NCBI GenBank assembly: GCA_039720395.1
Contig: CM077829.1
Location: 23,081,955 to 23,145,954 of the forward strand
Direction of reading: 5' to 3'
DNA length: 64,000 bases
Source of the DNA: Liquidambar formosana
Taxonomy: Eukaryota; Streptophyta; Magnoliopsida; Saxifragales; Altingiaceae
This document shows, piece by piece, positions 21,074 to 32,720 of this stretch (positions are counted from its first letter, which is position 1; each line of letters begins with the position of its first letter). The notes beneath the pieces were generated by a model. That model did no database searches, was not told where the DNA came from, and worked only from the letters and a program-made list of their open reading frames with translations. The position numbers were made by a program, and so were the translations under genes.

Positions 21074-21153
21074 CTCGGGTGACCACCCGGGGCTGGGCGG
21101 CTAGCCACCCAAGCCCAGGTGGCTAGCCGCCCAGGCCTGGGTGGTCACCCGAG
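21074..21153. promoter_or_regulatory. 80-bp palindrome, copy 3 (upstream of E1 PMD-B)
   Basis: CTCGGGTGACCACC ... GGTGGTCACCCGAG with two internal GGCTAGCC sites. The flank AATAGGAAAGCGG matches the LTR flank AATAGGAAAGTGG, and CCTATTTTGACG downstream is also shared with the LTR, so the two promoters look related by descent. Confidence 0.9.
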
Positions 21154-21240
21154 CCCGAAGCGGAAATCCCACTTTGAATAGGAAACTTCCTATTTTGACG
21201 GGTTTTTTCCTATTTGAACTCGGATTTGTAACCTTTTCCC

Positions 21241-21248
21241 TATAAAAA
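21241..21248 (+). promoter_or_regulatory. TATA box of E1 PMD-B
   Basis: TATAAAAA 56 bp before the ATG, followed by ACACATCCAAG. E2 has the same arrangement (TATAAAAGCACATCCAAG at 44530). Confidence 0.75.
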
Positions 21249-21296
21249 CACATCCAAGAGGTTCGTAAACCTACTTGTATTCATTCATTAGAAATT

Positions 21297-22583
21297 ATGG
21301 AGGCTCTAGACAAATTTTTAGGAGGGTTTTTGAGAGTTATGAGTGCTGAAGCAAAATTTGAGTTCAAGTGCTTTGGCTTGGATCCATTGCTTTCCTTGAG
21401 GCATGTGAAGCTTGAAACGAGCCTCTTGACTGCTGCTACATATTTTTGGGATCCCCAAATTCATGTGTTCCGCTTCAATTATGAAGAACTGTGCCCAACT
21501 ATGGAAGAATTCTGTGCGTTGTATGGAGTTTCACCGGTAGGTCCTTTCATTCTCCCTACTCCTCGTCCAAGCTTCCTTACTTCTTTTTCCAACCTATTTG
21601 GGATTCACCAACAATATGCCTCTACGTTTGTAAAGGACCATATAGTAGACTTGATGAAATTGGCAACCTCTTTTTTGGCCTATGATAGTAAAGGTATTCT
21701 GAAATTTACCTTTCCTATTAAGCGTACACTTGCCTTTTGCCTTATTGGTCGTTTCCTTATTTCAACTGGTACTCCACATGTTCCCATACAAATCTGTGAG
21801 TTGATTCCTCTCCTTGCCAAAGGCCACAATTTGATTCCCATGGTACTAGCTGAAACCCTGAATTGCTTGGATAAAACTCATGAGGACCCAAAAGTTCCTT
21901 TAGGAGGTAGCCCCATTCTGCTGCAAATGTGGTTGCTTGAAAGACTAAATTTCTTATCACCCACTGTCGTTACACCATATAAGCCCCAGCATTATTGCCT
22001 TCGCTGCATTGAGTTGCCTAGAAAATTCTCATTGAGGGATTGGCTAGGTTACTTCTAAACCCTTTCATGGAGGAATATCAAGTGGTTCGTCTTCATATGG
22101 GGCTGCAGTGAACGAGTGCTTCTGCGAACTTCTGGATGTGCCATGGTGAGACTCATAGGACTGAGGTCTACTTCTTTCTATTGGCCTTCAAGGGTTCTTC
22201 GTCAGATGGGTGCCATGCAAATCATACCCACTTCCTTGAAAGGTGACTATCCTGTGGTGCCTGCGGGTCTTTCTGTAGTGACTTGGGCGAAGGATCGGTG
22301 GCCTAGCAAGCTGACACTGACTCAAGTTACGAATACTGATGGTCCATATATGATGAGCCTCGAGTACAAGGAATGGTTGAAAAGCAATTTGGGTGAGTGA
22401 GAGACTACTCGAAGAGAAAGGATTTTTGGACTTATCAAGAATAACGAACTTGGACCTTGCAGAGAAGATGTTATGGAAGCAGTGACAGCAGCTTATGAAC
22501 ACGACTTGAGGAAGAAAAGAAGACACGAAAGAGAGAAGAAGAAGACTGAAAAGCGAGCTACAAAGAAGCCCAAGAGGATTTGA
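21297..22583 (+). pseudogene. E1 PMD-B: PMD-superfamily-like (DUF7745-like) protein, two nonsense codons
   Basis: Single-exon gene antisense to gag-pol. It has exactly the length of the intact E2 copy (1287 nt including stop), with no indel, but with in-frame stops at 22056 (TAA) and 22398 (TGA). The N-terminal half reads FWDPQIHVFRFNYEELCPTM then EEFCALYGVSPVGPF, the 'F..E..PT.EE...L.G' pattern of plant mobile-domain/DUF7745-type proteins often found with retroelements. The C terminus is strongly basic (KKRRHEREKK...KKPKR). A TATA box lies 56 bp and a palindrome about 145 bp upstream. The family name is recalled, not searched. It could act in the nucleus; function unknown. Confidence 0.75.
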
Positions 22584-22954
22584 AGACTCAATAGAATAGG
22601 ATATTTATGGCACTTTTATAGTTCTTTTACTTAATACCAATGAATTGCTATGTCAATCAATTTTAGTTTTGAATAAATTGCCAATAATAAATCAAATTTA
22701 GGATTTTGTTGTTTGATTTAGACCACACCCAAGGTAACTTTATGGGTTGCCTACGTATCTCCATGATTTTTTTCCTTTTTTTTGTTTTTTTTGTTTTTTT
22801 TGTTTTTTTTGTTTTTTTTTTTTGTTTTCTTTTTGTTGTTTTTGTTTTTGTTTTTGTTTTTTTTTTTTTTTTGAATGGAGAATCAGGTCTTATGTAGTTC
22901 TCATGCCTTAACTTTTGCCTAGGCTGCCCTTACAGGTTTTCAACCTAGCAGGCC
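22584..22954. other. E1 convergent 3' region with T-rich tract
   Basis: PMD-B (plus) and integrase (minus) end facing each other here. AATAAATC near 22687 is a possible poly(A) signal for PMD-B. A T-rich simple repeat at 22769-22872 follows (runs of T8 with single Gs), a poly(A)-like tract on the minus strand. GCCTACGTATCTCCAT (22749) is also present in E2 (46040). Confidence 0.6.
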
Positions 22955-25900
22955 TTAAACATGATATTTCTTCAATTGATCCAAATTAGTTGGACGAGCG
23001 AACTCAATTCCATCTAAATCCATGAGGCGAACAGCCCCTGCTGGCAATATTTCTTTGATAATGTATGGTCCACCCCAACTTGGCTTGAATTTTCCCCGCG
23101 GATCAAACACTGGAGCTCTGATTTCTTTCAGCACTACATCCCCTTTCTTTAGACCCCGATCTTTGACATGCTTGTTGAATGCTCTGGCAACTCTCCGTTG
23201 ATACCCCTGAACATGATACAGCGCCCTTAAACGCCTTTCATCCAGCAAAGCTAACTCATCATAACGGCTCTTCACCCAATCCACTTCTGTTATCTGGCTC
23301 TCCACGGCAACCCTTAGTGAAGGAACCTCCAATTCAACTGGCAACACGGCTTCCATTCCATAAACTAAAGAGTAAAGGGTAGCCCCTGTTGACGACCTTA
23401 TTGACGTTCTGTAACCCCATAGAGCCAACGGTAACTTCTCATGCCAGTCTGTGTGTGAGTCTGCAGTCTTCTGTAGTATCTTCTTGATGTTCTTGTTAGC
23501 CGCTTCCACTGCTCCATTAGTCTGAGGACGGTATGGTGACGACAGGTGATGAACTATGCCATACTTTTGCAAGAGCTCATGGGTTTCTTTCTGAAAGTGC
23601 TGGCCATTGTCTGAGATAACTTCATGCGGTACCCCGTATCGATAGATGATGCTGTGCTGTATGAACTGTGCTACCTTCTTGGAATTCAAGATCTTGAAGG
23701 ACACTGCTTCTACCCACTTAGTGAAACAATCAATGGCAACCAGGATGTATTCATGCCCATTTGACGCCTTTGGCTTGATCTGTCCGATGATATCTATCCC
23801 CCATACTGCGAATGGCCATGGTGATGACATACTTGTTAAAGGCATGGAAGGCAAATGTTGTCCATTGGCGAACAATTGGCATTTATGACACTTCTTGACA
23901 TGTGCGTGGCAATCGCTTTCCATGGTAGACCAATAATAGCCTAGCCTCATGATTTTCTTAGCCAACATATAGCCATTCATATGCGGAGCCCCTGTCCCTT
24001 CATGGATTTCTTTAATCAGATGCTCGGCTTCCTCCTGGTGACACACAGCAGGTGGATACCGTCGTATGATCGCCGATATAGCTTTCCTCCACAAAGTACA
24101 TAGTGACTCGCCAACCTCCTCAGGGTTTTTCTATCGATATGAGATGCTCCTTCTGGGTACTCCCTTTCTTCAATGAACTTCATTATGTCATGGAACCACG
24201 GGTGGCCATCATTTACTTCTCCTCCTCGGATTGCACAACAGTACATAGACTTGTCTCGACATTCTATCACCAACGGCTTCACATTTCCTCCTTCAGGTAT
24301 CTCCACCATGGATGCTAGGGTCGCCAGGGCATTGGCGAACTGGTTCTTGTTTCTTGACAAGTAGTTGAACTCTATTTCTGAGAATTCCTTGGTTAGAGCT
24401 TCCAGGTAGGCATGGTAGGGTAGCAGCTTCTCGTCTCGAGTTTTCCATTCCCCTTTTATCTGACAAATGATTAGCGCCGAGTCCCCAAACACTTCCAATT
24501 CTTTGATCCCCAATTCAAGTGCGGCTTCTAATGCTAGGATACAGGCCTCATACTCAGCAATGTTGTTGGTAGCTTCAAACCCCAACTTGACCGCCAACGG
24601 TGTAAATGCCTCTTCAGGTGAGACTAGCAAGACTCCTATCCCATAACCTTTCTTATTGGCTGCCCCATCGAAGTATACTCTCCAAGTTTTTCTACCAATC
24701 TCTAGCACGTCCTCATCTGGGAATTGATCGTTGAACGGAGCGGATGATGACACAGGACAACTAGCTAGGTAGTCTGCAATGACGCTTCCCTTGATAGACT
24801 TCTGATTCATGTACTTGATGTCGAATTCATTGAGGAGAATTGACCATCGAGCAGTTCTGAATGACAATACCGGCTTTTCTACCAAGTACTTCAACGGGTC
24901 CATGCGACTTATCAAGAACACTTCAAAGGACATCATATAGTGTCGAAGCTTTTGCGTCGCCCATACTAGTGCCACACAAGCCTTTTCAATGGCATTGTAC
25001 TTCACTTCATAGTCTGTCATTTTCTTGGTTAGGTAGTAGATGGCATTCTCCTTTGTAGACCCTTCGAGATATTGAGCTATGATAGCTCCTGTCGCAGTTT
25101 CGGTGACCGTTAAGTATAACAAGAGCAGTGCACCTTGCCGTGGGGGAACTAAGATTGGAGGATTGCTTAAGTATCTCTTAATGGTCTCAAAGGCTTCTTG
25201 GCATTCTTCATTCCATACTTTTGGCACCCCTTTCTTAGGCAATTTAAAGATTGGTTCGCAAACCATGGTCAAGTTGGCGATGAATCGGCTTATGTATTGA
25301 ACCCTTCCCAGGAAACCCCGGATCTGCTTCTCAGTGCTAGGCGGCTCCATCTCCACAATAGCTTTTATCTTCCCTGGGTCCACTTCGATTCCCCTCTGAG
25401 TGATCATGAATCCCAATAGCTTGCCTGCAGTGACCCCAAAAGCACACTTCTGTGGGTTTAAACGGAGATTGTACTTCTTTGCTCGCTCTAGGAACTTCTC
25501 TAGTGCCTTGAAATGCCCTTCCCTATCCACAGATTTCATGATCATATCATCGACATAAACCTCGACTTCCTTATGGATCATATCATGCAATAAGGTCGTA
25601 GCTGCTCTTTGGTAAGTAGCCCCAGCGTTTTTCAAGCCAAAAGGCATTACCTTGTAACAGTACGTTCCCCATTGCATGATAAAGGCTGTTTTTTCCATGT
25701 CTTGAGGTGCCATCTTTATCTGGTTATACCCGGAGAATCCGTCCATGAAGGAGAGGAGTGCATGTCCCACTGTGCTGTCCACCAACACGTTGATATGGGG
25801 TAAAGGAAAGTCATCCTTGGGGCTCGCGGCGTTGAGATCTCGGAAGTCGACACACATCCTCACTTTTCCATCTTTTTTAGGCACAGGCACTATATTCGAC

Positions 25901-26332
25901 AACCACTCGAGGTACTCCACAACTTAGAAGAAACCCGCGTCTAGTTGTTTAGTTACCTCTTCTTTTACTTTTAGAGCCCATTCTGGTTTTAATCTTCTGA
26001 GTTTCTGCTTTATCGGCTTCTTTAGGGAATTAGTGGGGATATAGTGTTGCACAATATCGGGGTCAATGCCAGGCATGTCTTCATAAGACCATACAAAAGC
26101 CATAATGTTAGCTTTCAAGAGAGAGATCATTTTTTCTTTTTCAATGGGGGAGAGGGTTTTCCCAATTTTAACTATTCTTGGCAATTCATTCGTCCCTAAG
26201 TTGATTGATTCCAATTCATCCATATTAGGTTCGGTGACGCCCCTTTTCCTTTGCTCAACGAGCTCCGGGGGGACATCGTTCCTAGGATCTATATCCATGC
26301 CATAAACATCCATAGAGGAGAGAAAGGAGACA
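22955..26332 (-). pseudogene. pol: E1 pol: RT, RNase H, archaeal-type RNase H, integrase (broken)
   Basis: Second exon of the element polyprotein. Order: N-terminal MDVYGMDIDPRND, reverse transcriptase (CVDFRDLNAASPKDDFPLPH, DGFSGYNQIKM, VMPFGLKNAGATYQ, catalytic YVDD near 25545-25560), its own RNase H, a second RNase H (VYFDGAANKKGYGIGVLL, NIAEYEACILALEAAL) and integrase (HMNGYML...KCHKC zinc region, WGIDIIG, SDNGQHF, NGAVEAANK, a C-terminal chromodomain-less tail). The second RNase H is a hallmark of Tat lineage elements. Damage: TAA at 25924-25926 where E2 has CAG, and a one-base deletion near 24035 that shifts the frame before integrase. The integrase frame is otherwise open. Confidence 0.92.
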
Positions 26333-26502
26333 CTGCATATATAGAGGACAAAAGCACACTTTATTGACTAGGAATAGTAGGAATGACACACAAAAGAAGA
26401 AAGAAAACAAACAAATCTGTACCAATACTATGACTCCACAAAGTGAGTTAAGTAGATACATCTTATTGAATTAGGGAAATATTACTAAACTAAGACACCT
26501 AC
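26333..26502 (-). other. E1 intron between protease and RT
   Basis: Element-sense donor CTT/GTAGGT, acceptor ATATGCAG/TGTCTCC. Joining them removes the TAG that ends gag-pro and continues in frame as SSFVSFLSSMD. E2 has the same splice sites and frame (49579-49764). Ogre elements are known to carry an intron at this place. Length 170 bp. Confidence 0.75.
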
Positions 26503-29500
26503 AAGCTGCTATCAGGTAGGCCAAGGTCTTCTTCTTTATGGATCTCCGCAATGACACCACATTCAAGGTACCAATTCAGGAGTGGCATGGTAGCATGGCT
26601 AATGGACGAACCCTGGAATTCTTTAATGGTTGAGTCTTCCACGGCGAGGATCATATCTTGGAACATTTCAGTCATAGCCCCTGCATCAAGGTTCTCTGCC
26701 CAGTCCTCCTCTTTCTTTTCCCAGAACTCATCATTGATGGCTTCATCATCCACCATTTCAGCTGTGATTGGATACCATTCGGTGAAGAAGATTTCAAAAC
26801 CCGGAACTCGGATCTTGGTAGCTTGGTCAAAGGTGGGTTCTGGAAACCCGCAATATAGAAAATCATCCCCCTCTTTGACGAAGTAACCATTCAAAGTAGG
26901 TCGGTATGGCGAGATCCTCAAGTCTGGTACCCTTCCCTCGGCTTTGGCTCTTACTTTCTCTTTATTTCTCTTCAACATTTCTGCATGATCATTTCTGGAG
27001 GGCTCATATCCTAGCCCGAAGGTGTATGAGGTCACACGGCTTTGAATAGACGTAGGGATCCCTTGTTGGCGACGCCCTAGCCCCATGCCTGGAAAGAAGC
27101 TCATTCTTCTCATGATCTCACCAACGTGCAAGTTGCCATGGGGGCAAAAGTCCAAGGGTATTAATTCACCCTTCTCGAGCTCTTTCTCAATGCATTGGAC
27201 ATAGTTAAACCCGGATAATGGCACCGCCGCTGATTCCGGTTGTATCTCACATATAGGAACGCCTGCGAGTTTCAATTCATAGTCCCCTTGAAGCGTTACT
27301 ATGGCTCCTTCATAAGGAAACTTTACCTTTTGATGGAGTGAAGATGGCACAGCCCCAGCAGGATGGATCCAAGGTCGGCCCAACAGCAAGTTGAAACATG
27401 ACGTCACATCCAACACTTGGAATTCCACCCTAAATTCAGTGGGTCCCATGATAAGAGGCAAAGTAACTACCCCTATTACTTCACGGCGGGTGTTGTCATA
27501 AGCTCTTACAGTCTGCCCAGATGGCGTGAAATCAGTGGGTCCCAAACCCAAAACAGTGGCAGTTCGGAGAAGACATACATTCAGTGCGGACCCATTGTCG
27601 ATAAGAACGGTGGGAACCCTCTTCCCCATAGTGTCAACGGTCACATAGAGAGCTTGAGAATGGCTTGGCCCGCTTTTGGGTAGGTCCACATCGGTGAACA
27701 CGATGGTTGAGTTCTTGGGAGTTGGATTCACCAAATGTACCAGTCCCTCAGGGGATGTGTCAACGGGCACTTGTATCTGATTCAGCAGCTTCAACACGGT
27801 CTGTCTGTGCTTGTGAGAGGCCATGAGTAAGCCCCAAATAGTGATATTGGCATTGGTCTTCTTCAGTTGCCTAAGCACTTCATCCTCTTCTTCTTGTAAG
27901 CTAGGACGCCTCTGCCCTTCCAAATCTTCCAACGGATTTTCAGACTCTAGGTGGGGAGGCTTGAAATGTCGACCCCCTCTGGTTATGTGGTCTAACTCAT
28001 CATCACTAGCCCATATGTCATGGACTTCCTCGGAGTCATTCATTAAGTCATCCCATTCTATCATGTCAATGCTCTCCATTTCTGTCGGCGAGTCATCCCA
28101 ACCTGTAGGGACTATCGGCTCATTCGATATCGGACTTGGGCTTGAGTATAGCACATAGTAATCAAATTTCCCCGATGATTCACCTAATAGGCCAACCTGA
28201 GGATCCCCTGCTTCATATCTTTCTTTCAGCTCTTGTTGGATAGATTTCTTTGGCAATAACAAAACCTTTTGGTCAATGAGGTCTTGAATGATCTTCTTTA
28301 GTATAGAACAAGCCTCAGTGTCATGGCCGGGTGCACGATGGTATTGGCAATATTGGTGAGGGGTTGATGGCCTTGGCTTTGGTGGAACTGGCATGATAAG
28401 GTTGTTATTGCGGCAAATGGTGAAAAGACGGGTTAAGTTCATGGGGAGTGGAGTGTATTGTCTTATGGGATGGCGAGGGCGAGAGGATTCAACCCCAATG
28501 GCATTTATGGTGTTAGGTGGGGATGTGTTGTTATGAGATGGGAGAGGATTACGGGTGATATTTGGACGGGTTGGTGGTGAAATGACTTGTTTGTCAATGA
28601 GGTCTTGGACTTGATGGCGAAGGCGAACACAACGATTGGTGGCATGGCCTTTGGATTGGTGGTACTTGCAGTACTCATTCTCATTGTAGTTCCTGGGTAA
28701 GGGATTTGGTGGGGGTCTTGGGTCGAGTGGCTTCAATAGGTCACGGCTTATGAGCTTTTCAAGGACTCTTTCGAGTGGCATGAATAGGTCAATGAATTGG
28801 CGAGGTGGGTTGACATCATTGAGAGAGAAGGGTTGGATGGGTTGAGTTATGGTTTTGACCTCGGCATTGTTCTTCCCAGTAAAGTTTGTCTTGCGACTCC
28901 TTACTTCCTCAGTTTTGATTGTCCCATCATTGATAGCATCTTCAACCTGCGTGCCAGCCCCTATGAGAGCTTTGAAATTGGGGAAATAGTGGGTAAATAA
29001 GTGCTTGTAATACACGGGCAGCAAGTTCTTAACTACCAGCTGAATTTGGTCCTCCTCATTTGGCCTATCCGTCATTCTCGACGCCTTTTGTCTCCACCTT
29101 GTAATGTAAGCGGAGAAGGTTTCATGAGCCCCTTGCTTGGTAGTTTCCAGGTCCCTCCGAGTAACGTCCACCTCTGTGTTGTACTTGTAGTGCTCCGAGA
29201 ACTCATTGCATATGTCTTCCCAAGTCCGGGTTCTATTCTCATCCAAGGACAAGAACCATTTCAAAGCGGAAGTGGCCAAGGTTTCATGGAACATTTGAGC
29301 TAAAAGCTCGTCAGTAGCCCCTCGAGGGTGCATAGCTCACACATACATCTTCAAATGAGTCTTAGGGCAACCCGTCCCATCGAACTTTTCTAACTCCGGC
29401 ATCTTGAATTGCAATGGAATACGAGCCGTTGGGAACAGAGATAAAGTCCGCACATCGACCATGTCATCAGCCCTACGAATCCCTTTTATAGTTCTCTCCA

Positions 29501-29837
29501 ATGCTTCTACCTTGCTAGCTAACACGGAATCACTGCTAGAACCTTTCCCTTTGGTTTCCCCTTCTAGGTTGGTGACCACAGGTTTCGAACTACTTTCCCC
29601 CCATGTCTTGGTGTTCTCATTGGATTGAGGTCCCTCTTCGGTGCCAGCCCCATGAGGTATACCCGAGGAATGGGCCTTAGAGCCATTTTGTTCAAGATCC
29701 GCCATCTTCTGTTGGTTCTCTTGAGCCATTTTCAATGCGGTATCAGATGTCTCGGCGGTATGGTCAAGCTTGGCCATGATGGCTTTTAGGCAAGCCTCAA
29801 GGTCAAAGTGTCCCTCACTAGTTCTTTCATCGGCCAT
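26499..29837 (-). pseudogene. gag-pro: E1 gag-protease with G-patch, one nonsense codon
   Basis: Frame of about 1112 codons from an ATG at 29837 (MADERTSE), chosen because E2 has the matching MADEATSE; longer frames upstream rely on non-ATG starts. Order: coiled N-terminal region, Retrotrans_gag (FDGTGCPKTHLKMYV, LATSALKWF), two zinc-knuckle-like motifs of form C-x2-H-x4-H-x4-C (CKYHQSKGHATNRC near 28660; CQYHRAPGHDTEAC near 28335), aspartic protease with LIDNGSALNV (near 27600), then a G-patch-like segment (FPGMGLGRRQQG...FGLGYEPS near 27020-27105). A single TGA at 29337-29339 replaces Arg CGA of E2, a CpG transition. The frame ends DSSL-TAG at 26499, where the intron begins. Confidence 0.9.
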
Positions 29838-30694
29838 GTTTGTCTGATGGGTAGATTCAACACTCACTAGACGCCCTTGCAGATTGCGGATCCAAGCCAG
29901 CACGTCTATGGATAGAAAAAGTTTTAACCTTTAGCCTATGGACTTGTCCTAAACCTCCATATTTTCCTTAATGAACTCGGTCTCTATACCATGTTCAATT
30001 AATTCATTCCTTTTATCCACTTACCTTTACAGGGGTCATGGATTAAGGGTATGTTTAAAAGAATAGGGCATAGAGTCCTTCAATTAGGTTTAATTATTCC
30101 CCTAGGACTAGCACATCACAAACATAGCTTTACATCCTATTTCCTTAATTTATTCCTCCTAACCCATGGCCTTAACGAAGGCTAGGGTTTAAAGGTCTAT
30201 GTTAAGGGCATAAGATATAAAGCCTCACACCACAAACACGGCATAGCATCATTACAAACAATTGTGGGTGCATAATGGTGAGACCATAGTGTCCTACAAG
30301 TTTGTCTATATGGACTAATGATAAGGGTAGGCTGGGGTCCTTCACTTGCTTGAGCAATCCTTATACCTAACCACATGTGGCATCAGGAACGCCGCGTGGG
30401 TCCAGCAGTACGTGATTAACTCATTTAATATACCCAGGGGCAAGCCCAAGGGTACTAGGCAAGAGAGGTTGATAGCTTTCGCCCCAACACTTGGAATCAG
30501 GAAAACCAAGGTTGAAACTAGGCCGATCGTTGGCAAGGATACATCGAGGGACATCGATCCTAGCATGCAAGAGTTTGCGCACACAATGCAATAAATGAAA
30601 GCACACAATCAAGCGGATGCAATGTGATTGATTTTAATTAAACATAAGAAATTAACCTAGCCCAATTAAACTTTATAGAGTCTAGCCCACAAAT
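29838..30694 (-). other. E1 leader (primer site to gag)
   Basis: Untranslated leader of the element RNA. Alignable with E2 52776-53501. The part at about 30290-30600 is the most alike, including a plus-strand open stretch of about 80 codons without an ATG that is shared with E2 but frameshifted there; I take it as conserved leader RNA, not a gene. Confidence 0.6.
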
Positions 30695-30712
30695 TCCCCA
30701 GTGGAGTCGCCA
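30695..30712 (-). other. E1 primer binding site
   Basis: Element-sense TGGCGACTCCACTGGGGA, three bases after the 5' LTR. Its complement TCCCCAGTGGAGTCGCCA fits, from memory with about one difference, the 3' end of a plant arginine tRNA, the primer reported for Ogre/Tat elements. Identical in E2. Confidence 0.8.
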
Positions 30713-32434
30713 AACTGTGAACCTCGGAAATTGGGCCCACGAGGGATTGAAAAGAGAAATCGGGTTTGAAAACAAAAAAAGGAGTCGCCACCTTATTTTT
30801 TAAAGGAAACAAGGAAAACCCTAAAAAAATCAATTTGTTTTAAGAAAACAATTTGAATGACTCCATGTTTAAAAAAAGAAAGGCAAACAGTCTTTTGGAA
30901 ACCAAAGAAATTGGGGATTCGGAGGCTAAGTTATGACATGGGAAGGTTCTAGGCAAAGCCTATAGGCACCCATGTCACCCTTTCGGTCTCTCAGTTCATT
31001 TGGGCTAAATCAAGATCTTTCCATACAAAAATCAGCAAGTATATCATCACAAGGATTGCATGCATATCATATATTTCATTCATCCATCCATGCATAACAA
31101 ACACATAAAAACAGAAAATAAAGAAAAAGAAAACAAAACAAAAAGAAGCCTAGGATGCTTGGATCCTAGAACGGACTTGAGCCTCACGAAGGGCGCCTAC
31201 GTACCATGCAACGAAATACATGGATCAAAGTCCACGTAGTTCGATTAGAACTAGGGTTAAGACTTAATATAAACCTATGGTTAAAACCCTAGGTTTCCTT
31301 ATTTGACCAAAAGAGTTGAATTTGATAGAAAGTTTGATTTTGGAAAGAAATCCACAAAATGGAAACTTCAATAAAAACCAGAATTTTATTTGTGAAGGAA
31401 ACCTCTAATTAAACCATAGGATCATATTAAAAATTAAACCTAGATAGGGAGAAGAGAAAGGATAAAGAAGAGAGGTGAATTGGGGCACCTTCACACCCGC
31501 TTACCTGAGCGCAATTACTCCAAGCATTAGCCATTTCAGACATTGGCAGCCCTATTTGCCATAGGACAAATACCACACCTATTTGCACCCTTACAAGTGC
31601 TCAAAATCATGCAAAAACACTAACATGCAAATCTGGACAGAATAGTACTATGGCCTAAAATCATCCACTAAATGTGCCAACAGCAAAAACAGCGAACAAT
31701 AATAAGTCCTAACATATTCCTAGAACCATATCATGCATAAAACCCTAGAAATCAACTAATTTGCATGCAAAAATATCATATTTACTCCATATGAATAACA
31801 TACACAGCAAACATGAAGAAAAAACAATGAAAAGACCTACTTTAACATGCTGTATAAAAACAAACACAAAACAAAGACTCTAAAACCCTAAACTCACAAA
31901 TATGCTTGAAAACATACAAAACAAACTTCACACATACTAAAATAAACCTAAACAGAACCTAAACCATGCATATTAATTAACTAAAGCAGCAAAACATGAT
32001 AAGAACCCTAAGACTAACATGCAATAACACTAATCCTAAAACAAGGACAACAGAAGCACAAGAATCATAACTATGCATTGGAATCTATGAACTAACTCTA
32101 AAGCATGCGAAACTCATCATGAACATCATCAGTATCACATGTATTAACCAATAGAAACTTCAATTCATGGTAGAAATTACAAGCATTACATGCAATAGAG
32201 CTATCCTACATGATACCTTTGTTTAAGCTTGAACAGAAAAGAGGAATACCTTAGAGAGAGCCTTCCTTGTTGCTATATGAACTCCCTCTTACTCTTGTGG
32301 ATGTCTTCAACCAATGTTCTTCAAGGCTACAGCAAGAACTCCAGCACTCCTTCAAGTCTCTCTCTCTTATTCTCTTTCAAACACTCAAGTTTTAATGCAT
32401 AAAGTGGCTCCTCTTGTGCTGAAGCATAGGGGGG

Positions 32435-32442
32435 TATTTATA
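32435..32442 (-). promoter_or_regulatory. TATA box of E1 5' LTR
   Basis: TATAAATA on the minus strand, about 200 bp downstream of the palindrome. This is the copy that would drive the element transcript. Confidence 0.75.
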
Positions 32443-32640
32443 GAGTTTCATTAGGATTAACCAATGGCTAGGATTAAAACCCTAAAAATTAATCTAAGGG
32501 CTATTAGAGACCCTCTTGGGGCTTAAGTAACTCAGAAGTTACCAAAAATTAGAAGGAAACTCGTCCAAAAGAGCCCAAATACGTCAAAATAGGCAAGAGT
32601 CCGCTTCAGCAAGGAGTTAGAGTAGAAATAGGAAAGTGGT

Positions 32641-32720
32641 CTCGAGTGACCACCCAAGCCTGGGCGGCTAGCCACCTAGGCCCAGGCGGCTAGCCGCCCA
32701 GGCTTGGGTGGTCACCTGAG
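32641..32720. promoter_or_regulatory. 80-bp palindrome, copy 4 (E1 5' LTR)
   Basis: Same as copy 1 except for transitions (CTCGAGTGACC at the left end, CACCTGAG at the right end, CCTAGGCCC in the centre). Confidence 0.9.

Noticed and set aside
22706..22897. 63-codon plus-strand frame rich in Phe/Val
   Set aside because: It is the translation of the T-rich simple repeat at the convergent gene ends.
30346..30594. Plus-strand frame of about 82 codons in the E1 leader, partly shared with E2 (53165)
   Set aside because: It starts at a non-ATG codon, shifts frame in E2, and the similarity is explained by homologous leader sequence. Weakly interesting only.
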